From the NCBI RefSeq assembly GCF_963929015.1, contig NZ_CAWVHE010000009.1, positions 17,513-81,512 on the forward strand: 64,000 nucleotides of DNA, in the 5' to 3' direction. Position 1 is the stretch's first letter. Each line of letters begins with the position of its first letter. The DNA is from Merdimonas sp963929015 (GTDB lineage: Bacteria > Bacillota > Clostridia > Lachnospirales > Lachnospiraceae). Positions 48,310-57,823 of the stretch are shown one piece after another. Under the pieces are notes generated by a model. It saw only the letters and a program-made list of their open reading frames with translations. It did no database searches and had not been told where the DNA came from. The position numbers and the translations under genes are program-made.

Positions 48310-49806
48310 ATGCTGAAAAGAAAAAATTACAAGTTCTGGTTTTGTACCGGATCACAGGACCTTTACGGAGATGAGTGCCTGGCACATGTAGCAGAGCACT
48401 CCAGGATCATCGTAGAAAAGTTGAACGAGTCTGGAAGACTTCCCTATGAGGTGGTCTGGAAACCGACCCTGATCACCAATGAGCTGATCCGGAAAACCTT
48501 TAATGAGGCAAATGTGGATGAGGAATGTGCGGGTGTGATCACCTGGATGCACACCTTCTCCCCGGCCAAGTCCTGGATCCTGGGACTGCAGGAGTACCGC
48601 AAACCGCTGCTGCACCTGCACACACAGTTTAACCGGGAGATTCCCTACGACACGATTGACATGGATTTTATGAATGAGAACCAGTCTGCTCATGGCGGAA
48701 GAGAGTATGGACACATCTTTACCCGCATGGGGATCGAGCGGAAGGTGGTTGTAGGATACTGGGAGGACGCGGCAGTACAGGAAAGAGTGGCTTCCTGGAT
48801 GCGTACTGCAGTGGGCGTGATCGAAAGCAGCCATGTCCGTGTCATGCGAGTAGCCGATAACATGAGAAATGTAGCGGTAACGGACGGCGACAAGGTAGAA
48901 GCTCAGATCAAATTTGGCTGGGAAGTAGACGCTTATCCGGTCAATGAAGTGGCGGAAGCAGTGGCTGCAGTGTCGGAAAGCGATGTGAAAGCGCTGACAG
49001 ATGAGTATTATGACACCTACGATATTCTCCTGGAGGGAAGAGATCCGGAAGAATTCCGCCGTCATGTGGCAGAGCAGGCAAGGATTGAGATTGGATTTGA
49101 GCGGTTCCTGGAGGAGAAAAACTATCAGGCTATCGTTACCCATTTCGGGGATCTGGGAAGCTTAAAGCAGCTGCCGGGTCTGGCAATGCAAAGACTGATG
49201 CAGAAGGGATATGGATTTGGAGCAGAAGGCGACTGGAAGACAGCAGCTATGGTCCGCATCATGAAGATCATGACAGAGGGCATGAAAGATGCGAAGGGAA
49301 CTTCCTTTATGGAGGACTATACCTACAATCTGGCTCCGGGCAAGGAAGGCATCCTGCAGGCGCATATGCTGGAAGTATGCCCCACCATTGCCGATGGTCC
49401 GGTGAGCATTAAGGTAAAACCCTTAAGTATGGGCGACAGGGAGGATCCGGCAAGACTGGTATTTACTTCCAAGACAGGACCGGCGGTTGCCACATCTCTG
49501 ATCGATCTGGGACACAGATTCCGTCTGATCATCAATGAGGTAGACTGCAAAAAGACCGAAAAGCCGATGCCGAATCTTCCGGTAGCAACTGCATTCTGGA
49601 CTCCGAAGCCGGATCTTCTTACCGGAGCGGAAGCATGGATCCTCTGCGGAGGCGCACATCACACCGCGTTTTCTTATGATCTGACCGCAGAGCAGATGGG
49701 AGACTGGGCGGCAGCTATGGGAATCGAGGCCGTATACATTGATCAGGATACCACGATCCGCGGCCTGAAGAATGAGCTGCGCTGGAACGAGGCTGCTTAT
49801 AAATAA
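48310..49806 (+). CDS. araA: L-arabinose isomerase
   Basis: 498 residues, the normal length. It opens with YKFWFCTGSQDLYGDE and has the signature blocks WMHTFSPAKSWILGLQEYRKPLLHLHTQFNREIPYDTIDMDFMNENQSAHGGREYG and FMEDYTYNLAPGKEGILQAHMLEVCP. The catalytic region includes the E and H residues near EGILQAHMLEVCPTIA and GGAHHTAFSYD. Converts L-arabinose to L-ribulose with a divalent metal. Central gene of the operon. Confidence 0.96.
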   Translation: MLKRKNYKFWFCTGSQDLYGDECLAHVAEHSRIIVEKLNESGRLPYEVVWKPTLITNELIRKTFNEANVDEECAGVITWMHTFSPAKSWILGLQEYRKPLLHLHTQFNREIPYDTIDMDFMNENQSAHGGREYGHIFTRMGIERKVVVGYWEDAAVQERVASWMRTAVGVIESSHVRVMRVADNMRNVAVTDGDKVEAQIKFGWEVDAYPVNEVAEAVAAVSESDVKALTDEYYDTYDILLEGRDPEEFRRHVAEQARIEIGFERFLEEKNYQAIVTHFGDLGSLKQLPGLAMQRLMQKGYGFGAEGDWKTAAMVRIMKIMTEGMKDAKGTSFMEDYTYNLAPGKEGILQAHMLEVCPTIADGPVSIKVKPLSMGDREDPARLVFTSKTGPAVATSLIDLGHRFRLIINEVDCKKTEKPMPNLPVATAFWTPKPDLLTGAEAWILCGGAHHTAFSYDLTAEQMGDWAAAMGIEAVYIDQDTTIRGLKNELRWNEAAYK

Positions 49807-49871
49807 TAATGATAATAATGAAACGATAATAAAGAACGATTGAAAAGATAGAAGGACAGGAGGAAGACAGG

Positions 49872-51474
49872 ATGCAAAGCAAAGATAAGATTATTGAGAC
49901 CATCCGCTCCGGGCAGGCGGTCCTGGGGATGGAGCTTGGCTCTACCCGGATCAAGGCCGTGCTGATCGACACGGATAAAACTCCCATCGCTTCGGGAAGC
50001 TACGACTGGGAAAATCAATATGTGGATCACATCTGGACTTATGATATCGACGAGATAAAAAGAGGCGTGCAGGGCTGCTACAGTGATCTGGTAAAAGACG
50101 TAAAAGAAAAATACGATGTGACGCTGACCCGCCTGGCAGGTATGGGTGTAAGCGCCATGATGCACGGATATCTGGCATTTGATGAGAAGGATGAGCTTCT
50201 GGTGCCTTTCCGAACCTGGAGAAATACCATCACCGGAGAAGCGTCGAAACAGCTGTCGGAACTGTTTGCGTTCCACATTCCTCAGCGGTGGAGCATCGCG
50301 CATCTCTATCAGGCGATCCTGAATGGGGAAGCGCATGTAAAGGACGTGCGGTTTTTCACCACTCTGGCTGGATACATCCACTGGAAACTGACCGGCCGGA
50401 AGGTGCTGGGAAGCGGAGACGCGGCTGGCATGTTCCCCATGGATACGAAGACCAGAGACTATCATGAAAAGATGGTGGATCAGTTTGATGAGCTGGTGGC
50501 AGGACAGGGATATCCCTGGAAGATCCGTGACCTTCTGCCGAAAGTGCTGCTGGCAGGGGATGACGCAGGCTGCATGACAGAAGAAGGGGCAAGATTCCTG
50601 GATCCTTCGGGAACCCTTAAGGCCGGCACGCCCATGTGCCCGCCGGAGGGAGACGCGGGAACCGGCATGGCAGCCACAAACAGTGTGGCGGTAAGGACCG
50701 GAAATGTGTCTGCCGGAACCAGCGTGTTTGCCATGGTGGTTATGGAAAAAGACCTGTCAAAACCCTATGAGGAGATCGACCTTGTGACCACCCCGTCCGG
50801 AGATCCGGCGGCTATGGTGCACTGCAATAACTGCACCACGGATCTGAATGCATGGGTAGGCCTTTTCAAAGAATTTGCTGATTGCATGGGCATGGATGTG
50901 GATATGAATACGCTGTATGGCAAGCTGTACAACAAAGCGCTGGAAGGAGATCCTGACTGCGGCGGACTGCTGGCTTACAATTATTTTTCCGGAGAGCATA
51001 TCACAGGATTCGATGAAGGAAGACCGATGTTTGTCCGCTCGCCCGGAGAGTCGGTTCAACCTTGCCAATTTCATGCGGGTACATCTGTTTACCTCTCTTG
51101 GCGCGCTGAAGACAGGCATGGACATCCTTCTGAAGAAAGAGCATGTCCGTCTGGACCGGATGATGGGACATGGAGGCCTCTTTAAGACCGAAGGGGTAGG
51201 CCAGCAGATCATGGCAGGAGCCATCGACACGCCGGTGTATGTAATGGAGACGGCCGGCGAAGGCGGAGCCTGGGGCATTGCCCTTCTGGCAGATTACCTG
51301 GTGCGCCGGGAAGAAGGAGAGGATCTGACCTCCTATCTGGCGGATAAAGTATTCCAGGATTCCAGAGGAACCGGTCTTGATCCGGTGCCGGAAGATGTGA
51401 CGGGTTATGAGAAATTCATGGAGCTCTATACGAAAGGGCTTGCTATTGAAAGAGCTGCGGTGGAGACATTTTAG
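49872..51474 (+). pseudogene. araB: FGGY-family ribulokinase-type kinase with one +1 frameshift
   Basis: The kinase starts at ATG 49872 behind GGACAGGAGG (VLGMELGSTRIKAVLIDTDK, ATPase phosphate-1 motif). It runs in frame to about 51045, where one extra G in CCCGGAGAG shifts the frame. Removing it restores VRSPESRFNLANFMR and an unbroken protein of 533 residues, ending GYEKFMELYTKGLAIERAAVETF. Downstream motifs include MGHGGLFKTEGVGQQIMAGAIDTPVYVMETAGEGGAWGIALL. It should phosphorylate L-ribulose. Seven similar +1 insertions follow in the next 12 kb, so a sequence error is likely and the gene may be intact. Confidence 0.85.
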
Positions 51475-51680
51475 AAAAAGAGAAAAGGCAGAAGAGTCAG
51501 GAGACGAAGGAGAAACTTCGTCTCCGGGCTCTTTGTTCTGAAAAAAAAGGCCCTGCGGGGAAAAAAGTCAGAAAAAGAAGGATTGACTTTCGCCGCAGAC
51601 AGGAGCAGAATAAAGGTAGAGCGGAGGCGTCATGATCTGACAGCATATGTCAAATTTAACTATCTTTGGAGGGATCTACA

Positions 51681-53057
51681 ATGGCTAAGGGAAACTCTAA
51701 GGCCGGGGCATCGTCAGCCACTTTAATGACCAGCGGGCCGATCTGGAAGCGTCTGGTCGCATTTTGCGGTACCTCTTTTCTGGGGGAATCTTTTTCAGCA
51801 GTTTTACAACACTGCCGACTCGGTGATCGTTGGTAATTTTCTTGGAAATAATGCCCTTGCGGCGGTTAGTTCATCAGGGAACCTGATCTTTCTCCTGGTG
51901 GGCTTTTTTAATGGCATCGCGATCGGAGCAGGCGTAGTGACCGGAAAGTATTTTGGCGCCGGAGACATGCAGAATCTGAAAAAATCTGTACATACCACCG
52001 TAGGATTTGGTCTGATCTGCGGTATCCTTCTGACCATCCTTGGCATCCTGGGAGCGCCAAAGATCCTGGTGCTGATGGGGACGCCTGCGGAAGTACCTGC
52101 CGGAGTCGCTGGCGTATTTCCGGGTATATTTTCTGGGTTCGCTGGCTTTTGTGATGTATAACTTTTTTGTAGGCATCCTGCAGGCCATGGGAGGACAGCA
52201 AGCATCCGCTGATCTTCCTGATCATATCTTCTGTCACAAACATTGTGCTGGATCTGTTCTTTGTAGGGGTTCTGGGCTTTGGCGTGTGGTCGGCCGCCTT
52301 TGCGACGGTGATCTCACAGTTTTTGAGCGCCGGCCTTTGCCTGCGTCAGCTGATGAAGGGAAATGGAGTTTTTCAGTTACAGCTAAGAGAAGTGCGGATC
52401 GAGCGCGAAATGCTGCGGCAGGTGGTGACCAACGGCGTGCCGGCAGGTATACAGAATTCGATTATTTCTCTGGCCAATGTATTTGTCCAGTCTAATATCA
52501 ATGCGTTTGGAGCTACGGCGGTGGCCGGCTGTGGATCTTATGCCAAGATTGAAGGCTTTGGCTTTTTGCCGGTCACCTGTTTTGCCATGGCTCTTACCAC
52601 ATTTACCAGTCAGAATCTGGGCGCCAGGGAATATGCACGGGCGAAAAAAGGCGCAGTGTTCGGGGCGATCTGTTCCCTTACGCTGGCAGAGGCGGTCGGT
52701 CTTGTGATCAATCTCCTTGCGCCGGTGCTGATCGGAGCCTTTGGAGGCGGAGAAGAGGCGATCGGATACGGCGTGATCTGGGCCAGGACTGTTACCTGGT
52801 TTTACTTCCTGCTGGCCTTTTCCCACTGTATGGCAGGAATTTTAAGAGGGGCCGGCAGATCTACCGTGCCCATGTTCGTTATGATGATCTGCTGGTGCGT
52901 GATCCGTGTCAGCTATATCAGCATCGCGGTGCGGATCGTGCCGGATATCAAGGTGGTATTTTGGGCATATCCGCTGACCTGGGCGCTGAGTTCGGGAATC
53001 TTTTTGCTTTATTTTTTGAAGTCCGACTGGATCCACGGACTGGAGAAGAGACGGTAA
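51681..53057 (+). pseudogene. MATE-family efflux transporter with three +1 frameshifts
   Basis: Start ATG 51681 (MAKGNSKAGASSATLMTSGPIWKRLVAF). Extra bases lie in TTTT at 51762-51765, CC at 52096-52097 and GG at 52193-52194. Deleting one base at each joins VAFAVPLFWGNLFQQFYNTADSVIVGNFLG, PAEVLPESLAYFRVYFLGSLAF and LQAMGDSKHPLIFLIISSV without a gap. The corrected protein has 457 residues with the twelve-helix MATE pattern (DSVIVGNFLG; GVPAGIQNSIISLANVFVQSNINAFG). A cation-coupled multidrug exporter. Not the same as the truncated MATE at 1869. Confidence 0.85.
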
Positions 53058-53226
53058 AGACGCGTTGGACAGGCGCGGCGCCGGGAAGACCGACGCCGCG
53101 CCTGTTTTCGCGCCCTACTAAAATGACAACATTTTAAGCTGATTTGACAATGTTTCTTTTGCCGTCTACGTTATAATGGCATTATATACAAAACTTAACT
53201 ATGGTATGACAGGAGGAATGGCAAAA

Positions 53227-54621
53227 GTGGACAAAAAGAATTTATGGCAGATTTATGATGAAGCCGAGCTTACACGTCTGGAGGAGGTAAACCAATGTTA
53301 CCGGGAGTGTCTGGACGAGGGCAAGACAGAGCGTGAATGTGTCGCAAAGACGATCCGCATGGCCAGGGCAGCGGGCTACCGGGACATCCGGGAAGCGATT
53401 GCCGACAAAAAGGAAGGAAAGGGAGGCCTGCAGGCCGGAGATAAGGTGTATGCCGTCTATGCGGAGCGGGCCATCGTGCTGTTCCAGATCGGGAAAAAAC
53501 CTATTGAGGAGGGCATGAATATTCTGGGGGCGCACATTGATTCTCCCAGGATCGATCTGAAGCAGCAGACTCTCTATGAGACAGAGGGGCTGGCTTATTT
53601 TGACACCCACTATTACGGAGGCGTAAAGAAATACCAGTGGCTGGCGCAGCCTCTGGCGATCCACGGTGTGGTTGTAAAAGAGAACGGCGAGAAAGTAGAG
53701 ATTGTCATCGGAGAGGATCCGGAAGATCCGGTTCTGGTGATCACAGACCTTCTGCCCCATCTGGACAAGCCCATCCGCAAAAAGACAGCAGATGAATTTG
53801 TGGATGCGGAAAATATGGATCTTCTCATTGGAAACCGGGCGAAAAAGGGTGAAGAGAAGGATGCGGTAAAAGGATACATCCAGGATCTTCTGAAAGAAAA
53901 ATACGGCATTGAAGAAGAGGATTTTATCTCTGCCGAGCTGGAGATCGTGCCGGCGGGAAAGGCAAGAGAGTGCGGCCTGGACAGAAGTATGATCCTGGCT
54001 TACGGACAGGATGACAGAGTGTGTGCGTTTACGTCTCTGATGGCCATGCTGGAGGTGGAAGCTCCGGAGCGGACCAGCTGCTGTATCCTGATCGATAAGG
54101 AGGAGATCGGCAGTGTAGGCGCCAGCGGAATGACTTCCCGGTTTTTTGAAAATATGGTGGCAGAGATCGTTGCGCTTCTTGGGGATTACAATGAGCTGAC
54201 GGTAAGAAGAGCGCTTTCTTCCTCCAAGATGCTTTCTTCGGACGTAAGCGCCGCATTTGATCCGATGTTTGCGGAAGTGTATGAAAAGAGAAATTCCGCG
54301 ATGCTGGCCTGCGGACCGGTATTTAATAAATACACCGGCCACGGCGGAAAGAGCGGATCCAACGATGCGAATCCGGAATATGTGGCACAGCTTCGCCGGG
54401 TGATGAGAGAAAACCAGGTACGGTTCCAGACCGCGGAACTTGGCCGGATCGATGTGGGCGGCGGCGGAACCATCGCCTACCTCTGCGCGGTCTACGGCAT
54501 GGAAGTGATCGACAGCGGAATTGCCGTGCTGTCTATGCACGCTCCATGGGAGACCACAAGCAAGGCAGACATTTACGAAGCCGTGAAAGGCTATAAAGCA
54601 TTTTTAAAAGAAACATTTTAA
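53227..54621 (+). CDS. M18-family aspartyl aminopeptidase
   Basis: 464 residues from GTG 53227. AGGAGG at 53211-53216 is 10 bases from it, whereas the ATG at 53218 is only one base away and cannot use that site. Metal-binding and catalytic motifs of M18 peptidases are intact: LGAHIDSPRIDLK (first His/Asp), YGQDDRVC (bridging Asp), IDKEEIGSVGASGM (catalytic Glu-Glu), and YTGHGGKSGSNDANPEY plus the late SMHAPWE His. Cytoplasmic metalloenzyme that removes N-terminal residues from peptides. Stand-alone gene. Confidence 0.92.
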   Translation: MDKKNLWQIYDEAELTRLEEVNQCYRECLDEGKTERECVAKTIRMARAAGYRDIREAIADKKEGKGGLQAGDKVYAVYAERAIVLFQIGKKPIEEGMNILGAHIDSPRIDLKQQTLYETEGLAYFDTHYYGGVKKYQWLAQPLAIHGVVVKENGEKVEIVIGEDPEDPVLVITDLLPHLDKPIRKKTADEFVDAENMDLLIGNRAKKGEEKDAVKGYIQDLLKEKYGIEEEDFISAELEIVPAGKARECGLDRSMILAYGQDDRVCAFTSLMAMLEVEAPERTSCCILIDKEEIGSVGASGMTSRFFENMVAEIVALLGDYNELTVRRALSSSKMLSSDVSAAFDPMFAEVYEKRNSAMLACGPVFNKYTGHGGKSGSNDANPEYVAQLRRVMRENQVRFQTAELGRIDVGGGGTIAYLCAVYGMEVIDSGIAVLSMHAPWETTSKADIYEAVKGYKAFLKETF

Positions 54622-54624
54622 TTT

Positions 54625-55569
54625 CTACCGGGGGGGGGTGATACCATAGTCCTCCGGACGTTTCAAAGAATTAGAAATGCCCTTTACAGAGGAAGCGTAC
54701 TCTGAGGGAGACATCCCGGTGGCGTTCTTGAACTGTTTGGAAAAATACTGGAGAGAGCTGTAAGAAAGAAAATACGCAATCTCCGTAAAGTTCATGGAGC
54801 CGTCCCGGATGATATCCCGGGCCCTCTGGATCTTCAGGTCATTGAAATATTCCATGACGCCGCAGTTCTTTTCGGAATGGAAGAGAGACTGCAGGGCGGA
54901 CCGGCTGATCGAGAGCGCGTCGCAGATCTTGGAAATGGTCAGCGGTTCGCAGATGTGGAACTGCATGTATTCGATCACTTCGTTGATCCTTCCGGATTTG
55001 CCGGCGTCGTTGGTGTCTGACAGCGGAGCGACAGACTTGGAGTCTGTCAGGTTCTCCCGGTTGTTGTGGTTCCGCTGCAGAGTGATCAGAAAAAGCTCCA
55101 GATAGAGGAGGATCAACTGTTCGGATCCAAAGGGAGCGTCGGCTCTTAGCTGGATCTGTTCTACCGAAGGAAGGTGCATGGGTGTGGACAATGTTTCCCT
55201 GGCCGTGCTGATGACGTGTGAGATGAGCGTCCGCTCTTCCATTGTCAGGGTACAGCTTTTCTTGCGGAAGAAATCTATGGCAGGCGACTGTGTGGTAAAG
55301 GAAATGGCTACCAGGTTTGGAGAAGAAGAACCTACTGAGCGGATGGCATGAAACTCGCAGGGCTGGTGAAAAATAATATCGCCGGCTTCCAGGCGTACCG
55401 TATCCTCTCCGGAACGCACAAGGACAGAGCCTTTGTCCACATAGAGCATTTCCCAGAAATCATGGGATTCGCCGTGGAAGACAAAGTCTTTCATATATTC
55501 AAAATAGTGGATGGTGATGATGGAATCGATAACGATCTCACGTTTTAAATGGGTTCGGATATAAGTCAT
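54625..55569 (-). CDS. AraC-family regulator with cupin domain
   Basis: 314 residues. ATG 55569 is 6 bases after AGGAGGTG; the codon at 55578 would sit on it. N-terminal cupin: HDFWEMLYVDKGSVLVRSGEDTVRLEAGDIIFHQPCEFH. C-terminal double helix-turn-helix from about residue 205: ISKICDALSISRSALQSLFHSEKNCGVMEYFNDLKIQRARDIIRDGSMNFTEIAYFLSYSSLQYFSKQFKNATGMSPSEYA. Divergent from the GH129-like gene with 70 bases between starts, so it probably activates the glycan locus. Its last codons include a run of nine G (54630-54638), so its exact end depends on that homopolymer. Confidence 0.9.
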   Translation of the reverse strand: MTYIRTHLKREIVIDSIITIHYFEYMKDFVFHGESHDFWEMLYVDKGSVLVRSGEDTVRLEAGDIIFHQPCEFHAIRSVGSSSPNLVAISFTTQSPAIDFFRKKSCTLTMEERTLISHVISTARETLSTPMHLPSVEQIQLRADAPFGSEQLILLYLELFLITLQRNHNNRENLTDSKSVAPLSDTNDAGKSGRINEVIEYMQFHICEPLTISKICDALSISRSALQSLFHSEKNCGVMEYFNDLKIQRARDIIRDGSMNFTEIAYFLSYSSLQYFSKQFKNATGMSPSEYASSVKGISNSLKRPEDYGITPPR

Positions 55570-55639
55570 GATGTTCACCTCCTATTGTTTGACATATTTT
55601 AACATAAATGGAAAAATTAGGAAATGGGGAAAAGAGAAT

Positions 55640-57526
55640 ATGAAAGTAGCGCAAAATGATGTAACCATTCTGTTTGATGAAGAAACATTGCGGTTCACGA
55701 TTGAAAAAGAAAGTATTTTGTGGACATGGCAATCCAATTATGTCCCGCATATGGTTTGTGAAGAAGGAGAGATTCTTTTTAATCAGGCCAGAAATATTTC
55801 TCATAAAGAATATCAGACCGGTCTTGGAACCGGAATCCTGAGCAGCTACGAAGGATTTGAGAAGGACGGCGTTGTATATGACTACAGCTTCCGGACCTTC
55901 GTATGGGCAGAAGCTTCCACCGGAAATGTATATTTTGAGTGGATCCCGATGAAAGAAGAAGGTCTTCATATTAAAAAGCTGTTCTGGCCCGGTGAGATGA
56001 GCTTTGAGGAAAAGAAGGACAGCTGGTATACTCTTCTGACCCATCAGCAGGGAATGTTGGTGCCCAACACCTGGGAGACAGAGCTGTCTCCGGTAGTGTT
56101 TGACGGATTCTTCGGAACGGCGGGCGGATACATGCCCTGGTTCGGACAGGTGAAGGACCGGGCCGGCTACATCGCCATCAGCCTGACTCCCTGGAATGCA
56201 GGATACCATGCAGAGCATCCGGCAGGAGGCCCGTACACCCATGTGGGCGTGTGGTATGAGCCAAGTCTTGGAAAGATGGACTACCGCAGAGTCTTAAGAT
56301 ACACCTTTGTTTCGGACTGTGATTACAACGATCTGTGTAAGATTTACAGAGCCTACGTCAATGAACAGGGAAACCTGCGGACTCTGGAAGAAAAGGCGGC
56401 CCGCAATGCTTCCGTCAACGACCTGATCGGCTGCGCTTTTGTACACAAGGGCATTAAGACCGTGGTTCAGCCAAATTCCGATTTCTTCGACGCGGAGAAT
56501 CCGGATAAAAACAACCATCTGACCACATTTGCCCAGAGAGAAAAAGAGATCCGTGAGCTGCATGCAGAGGGAGTAGAGAAACTCTACATGCACCTGGACG
56601 GATGGGCAGAGCCGGGATACGACAACCAGCATCCGGATTACACACCTGCCTGCGAGGCGGCCGGCGGATGGGAAGGCATGAAATCCCTGGCAGACACCAT
56701 GCATGAATGCGGATACCTCTTCGGCATTCACGATCAGTACAGGGATTACTATCTGGCGGCTGCCACTTATGATGAAAACTTTGCCTGCATGCTGGCGGAC
56801 GGTACGATCCCCGGGCACCAGAGATGGGCAGGCGGCCCGCAGACATTCCTGTGCGGAACACAGGCGCCCTACTATGTAAAACGCAACTTCCAGAAGATCG
56901 AAGAAAACGGCATCAAACTGGACTGCGCGTATCTGGACGTATTCACCTGCAACGAAGGCGACGAATGCGACAACCCCATGCACCGCATGACCAGAAAAGA
57001 CTGCTACGATTACCGCTGCAAATGCTTTGAGTATCTGTTATCCAAAGGAATCCTCACAAGCTCCGAAGAAGTCAGCGACTGGGCAGTGCCAAGTCTGGTA
57101 TTCTGTCACTATGCGCCTTACGACTTCATGATGAAAAAACCAGGCTCCGCAAAAGAAGCCATTCCGGTACCGCTTTACAACCTGGTTTACCACGATTGCG
57201 TGATCCAGCCGTGGATGATGGAAAAAGTCAGTGAAGAAGAAGACTACATGCTGTACGCCCTTCTGAACGGCGGCGCGCCTTACCTCATCCGCGACGCGGC
57301 ATATCCGAACACAGACGGCGCGTTTGACGACGGCATCAGCCTGAAGCTGGAAGAAGACATCCGCCGCAGCAAGGTAGTCAGCACACTGCACGAAAAAGTC
57401 GGCAAGTGCGAGATGGTAAAACACGAGATCCTGGACGGCAACTGGAAACACCAGCGCACCACCTTCTCCAACGGAACCACCGTAACCGTGGACTTTGAGA
57501 AGCAGACATACGAGATCAGCGAATAG
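55640..57526 (+). CDS. GH129-like glycosidase (probable alpha-N-acetylgalactosaminidase)
   Basis: 628 residues from ATG 55640, no signal peptide, so intracellular. An N-terminal beta-rich domain is followed by a TIM-barrel region (VEKLYMHLDGWAEPGYDNQHPDY; LADTMHECGYLFGIHDQYRDYY). The candidate nucleophile is Asp 433 in LDCAYLDVFTCNEGDECDNPMH and the candidate acid/base is Glu 476 in ILTSSEEVSDWAV. Their 43-residue spacing and positions agree with what I recall of bifidobacterial GH129 (NagBb). GH129 enzymes release GalNAc from mucin cores. Family call moderate; GH101-like enzymes are the alternative. It heads the locus with an AraC regulator, oxidoreductase and sugar ABC transporter. Confidence 0.7.
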   Translation: MKVAQNDVTILFDEETLRFTIEKESILWTWQSNYVPHMVCEEGEILFNQARNISHKEYQTGLGTGILSSYEGFEKDGVVYDYSFRTFVWAEASTGNVYFEWIPMKEEGLHIKKLFWPGEMSFEEKKDSWYTLLTHQQGMLVPNTWETELSPVVFDGFFGTAGGYMPWFGQVKDRAGYIAISLTPWNAGYHAEHPAGGPYTHVGVWYEPSLGKMDYRRVLRYTFVSDCDYNDLCKIYRAYVNEQGNLRTLEEKAARNASVNDLIGCAFVHKGIKTVVQPNSDFFDAENPDKNNHLTTFAQREKEIRELHAEGVEKLYMHLDGWAEPGYDNQHPDYTPACEAAGGWEGMKSLADTMHECGYLFGIHDQYRDYYLAAATYDENFACMLADGTIPGHQRWAGGPQTFLCGTQAPYYVKRNFQKIEENGIKLDCAYLDVFTCNEGDECDNPMHRMTRKDCYDYRCKCFEYLLSKGILTSSEEVSDWAVPSLVFCHYAPYDFMMKKPGSAKEAIPVPLYNLVYHDCVIQPWMMEKVSEEEDYMLYALLNGGAPYLIRDAAYPNTDGAFDDGISLKLEEDIRRSKVVSTLHEKVGKCEMVKHEILDGNWKHQRTTFSNGTTVTVDFEKQTYEISE

Positions 57527-57532
57527 GAAAAC

Positions 57533-57566
57533 AGGGTGTACCCCCGGTTGGGTACACCCTGTTTTT
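57533..57566 (+). terminator. Terminator of the GH129-like gene
   Basis: AGGGTGTACCC (57533-57543) pairs with GGGTACACCCT (57550-57560), loop CCGGTT, followed by GTTTTTC. Confidence 0.88.
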
Positions 57567-57580
57567 CAATTAGGTACAGG

Positions 57581-57641
57581 GCAAAATGCAATTTGGGACG
57601 TAGACCTTTGCAAAAGGTCTACGTCCCAAATTGCATTTTGC
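57581..57641. repeat. 61-base perfect hairpin
   Basis: Two perfectly complementary 29-base arms (57581-57609 and 57613-57641) flank the 3-base loop GCA. The arms begin GCAAAATGCAATTTGGGACG and end at ACCTTT/AAAGGT. It lies just behind a normal terminator, so it is not needed for termination. It resembles a minute palindromic repeat element. The rest of the 57642-57823 gap is AT-rich without other features. Confidence 0.85.
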
Positions 57642-57823
57642 ATAAAAAACATCAATGATCATTTTTAATCTTATGCAAATGGCATAAATACTGGACGATA
57701 TGACAAGTAAACAGGATGATAAGAAAAGCTTTTGATTTGGAAAATCTTTATAATTATAAATATCGGAAAGAGATAAAAACAGGCATTTTTGACAATGTGT
57801 GTTTGTAAGGAGGTGAGAATAAA

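Noticed and set aside
53144..53177. TTGACA and TATAAT before the aminopeptidase taken as one promoter
   Set aside because: The spacer is 22 bases, too long for a sigma-A promoter; the TATAAT alone may still be a -10 box with another -35.
53242..54540. 432-codon open frame on the minus strand opposite the M18 aminopeptidase
   Set aside because: All peptidase motifs are on the plus strand; the antisense frame has no recognisable domain or ribosome site.
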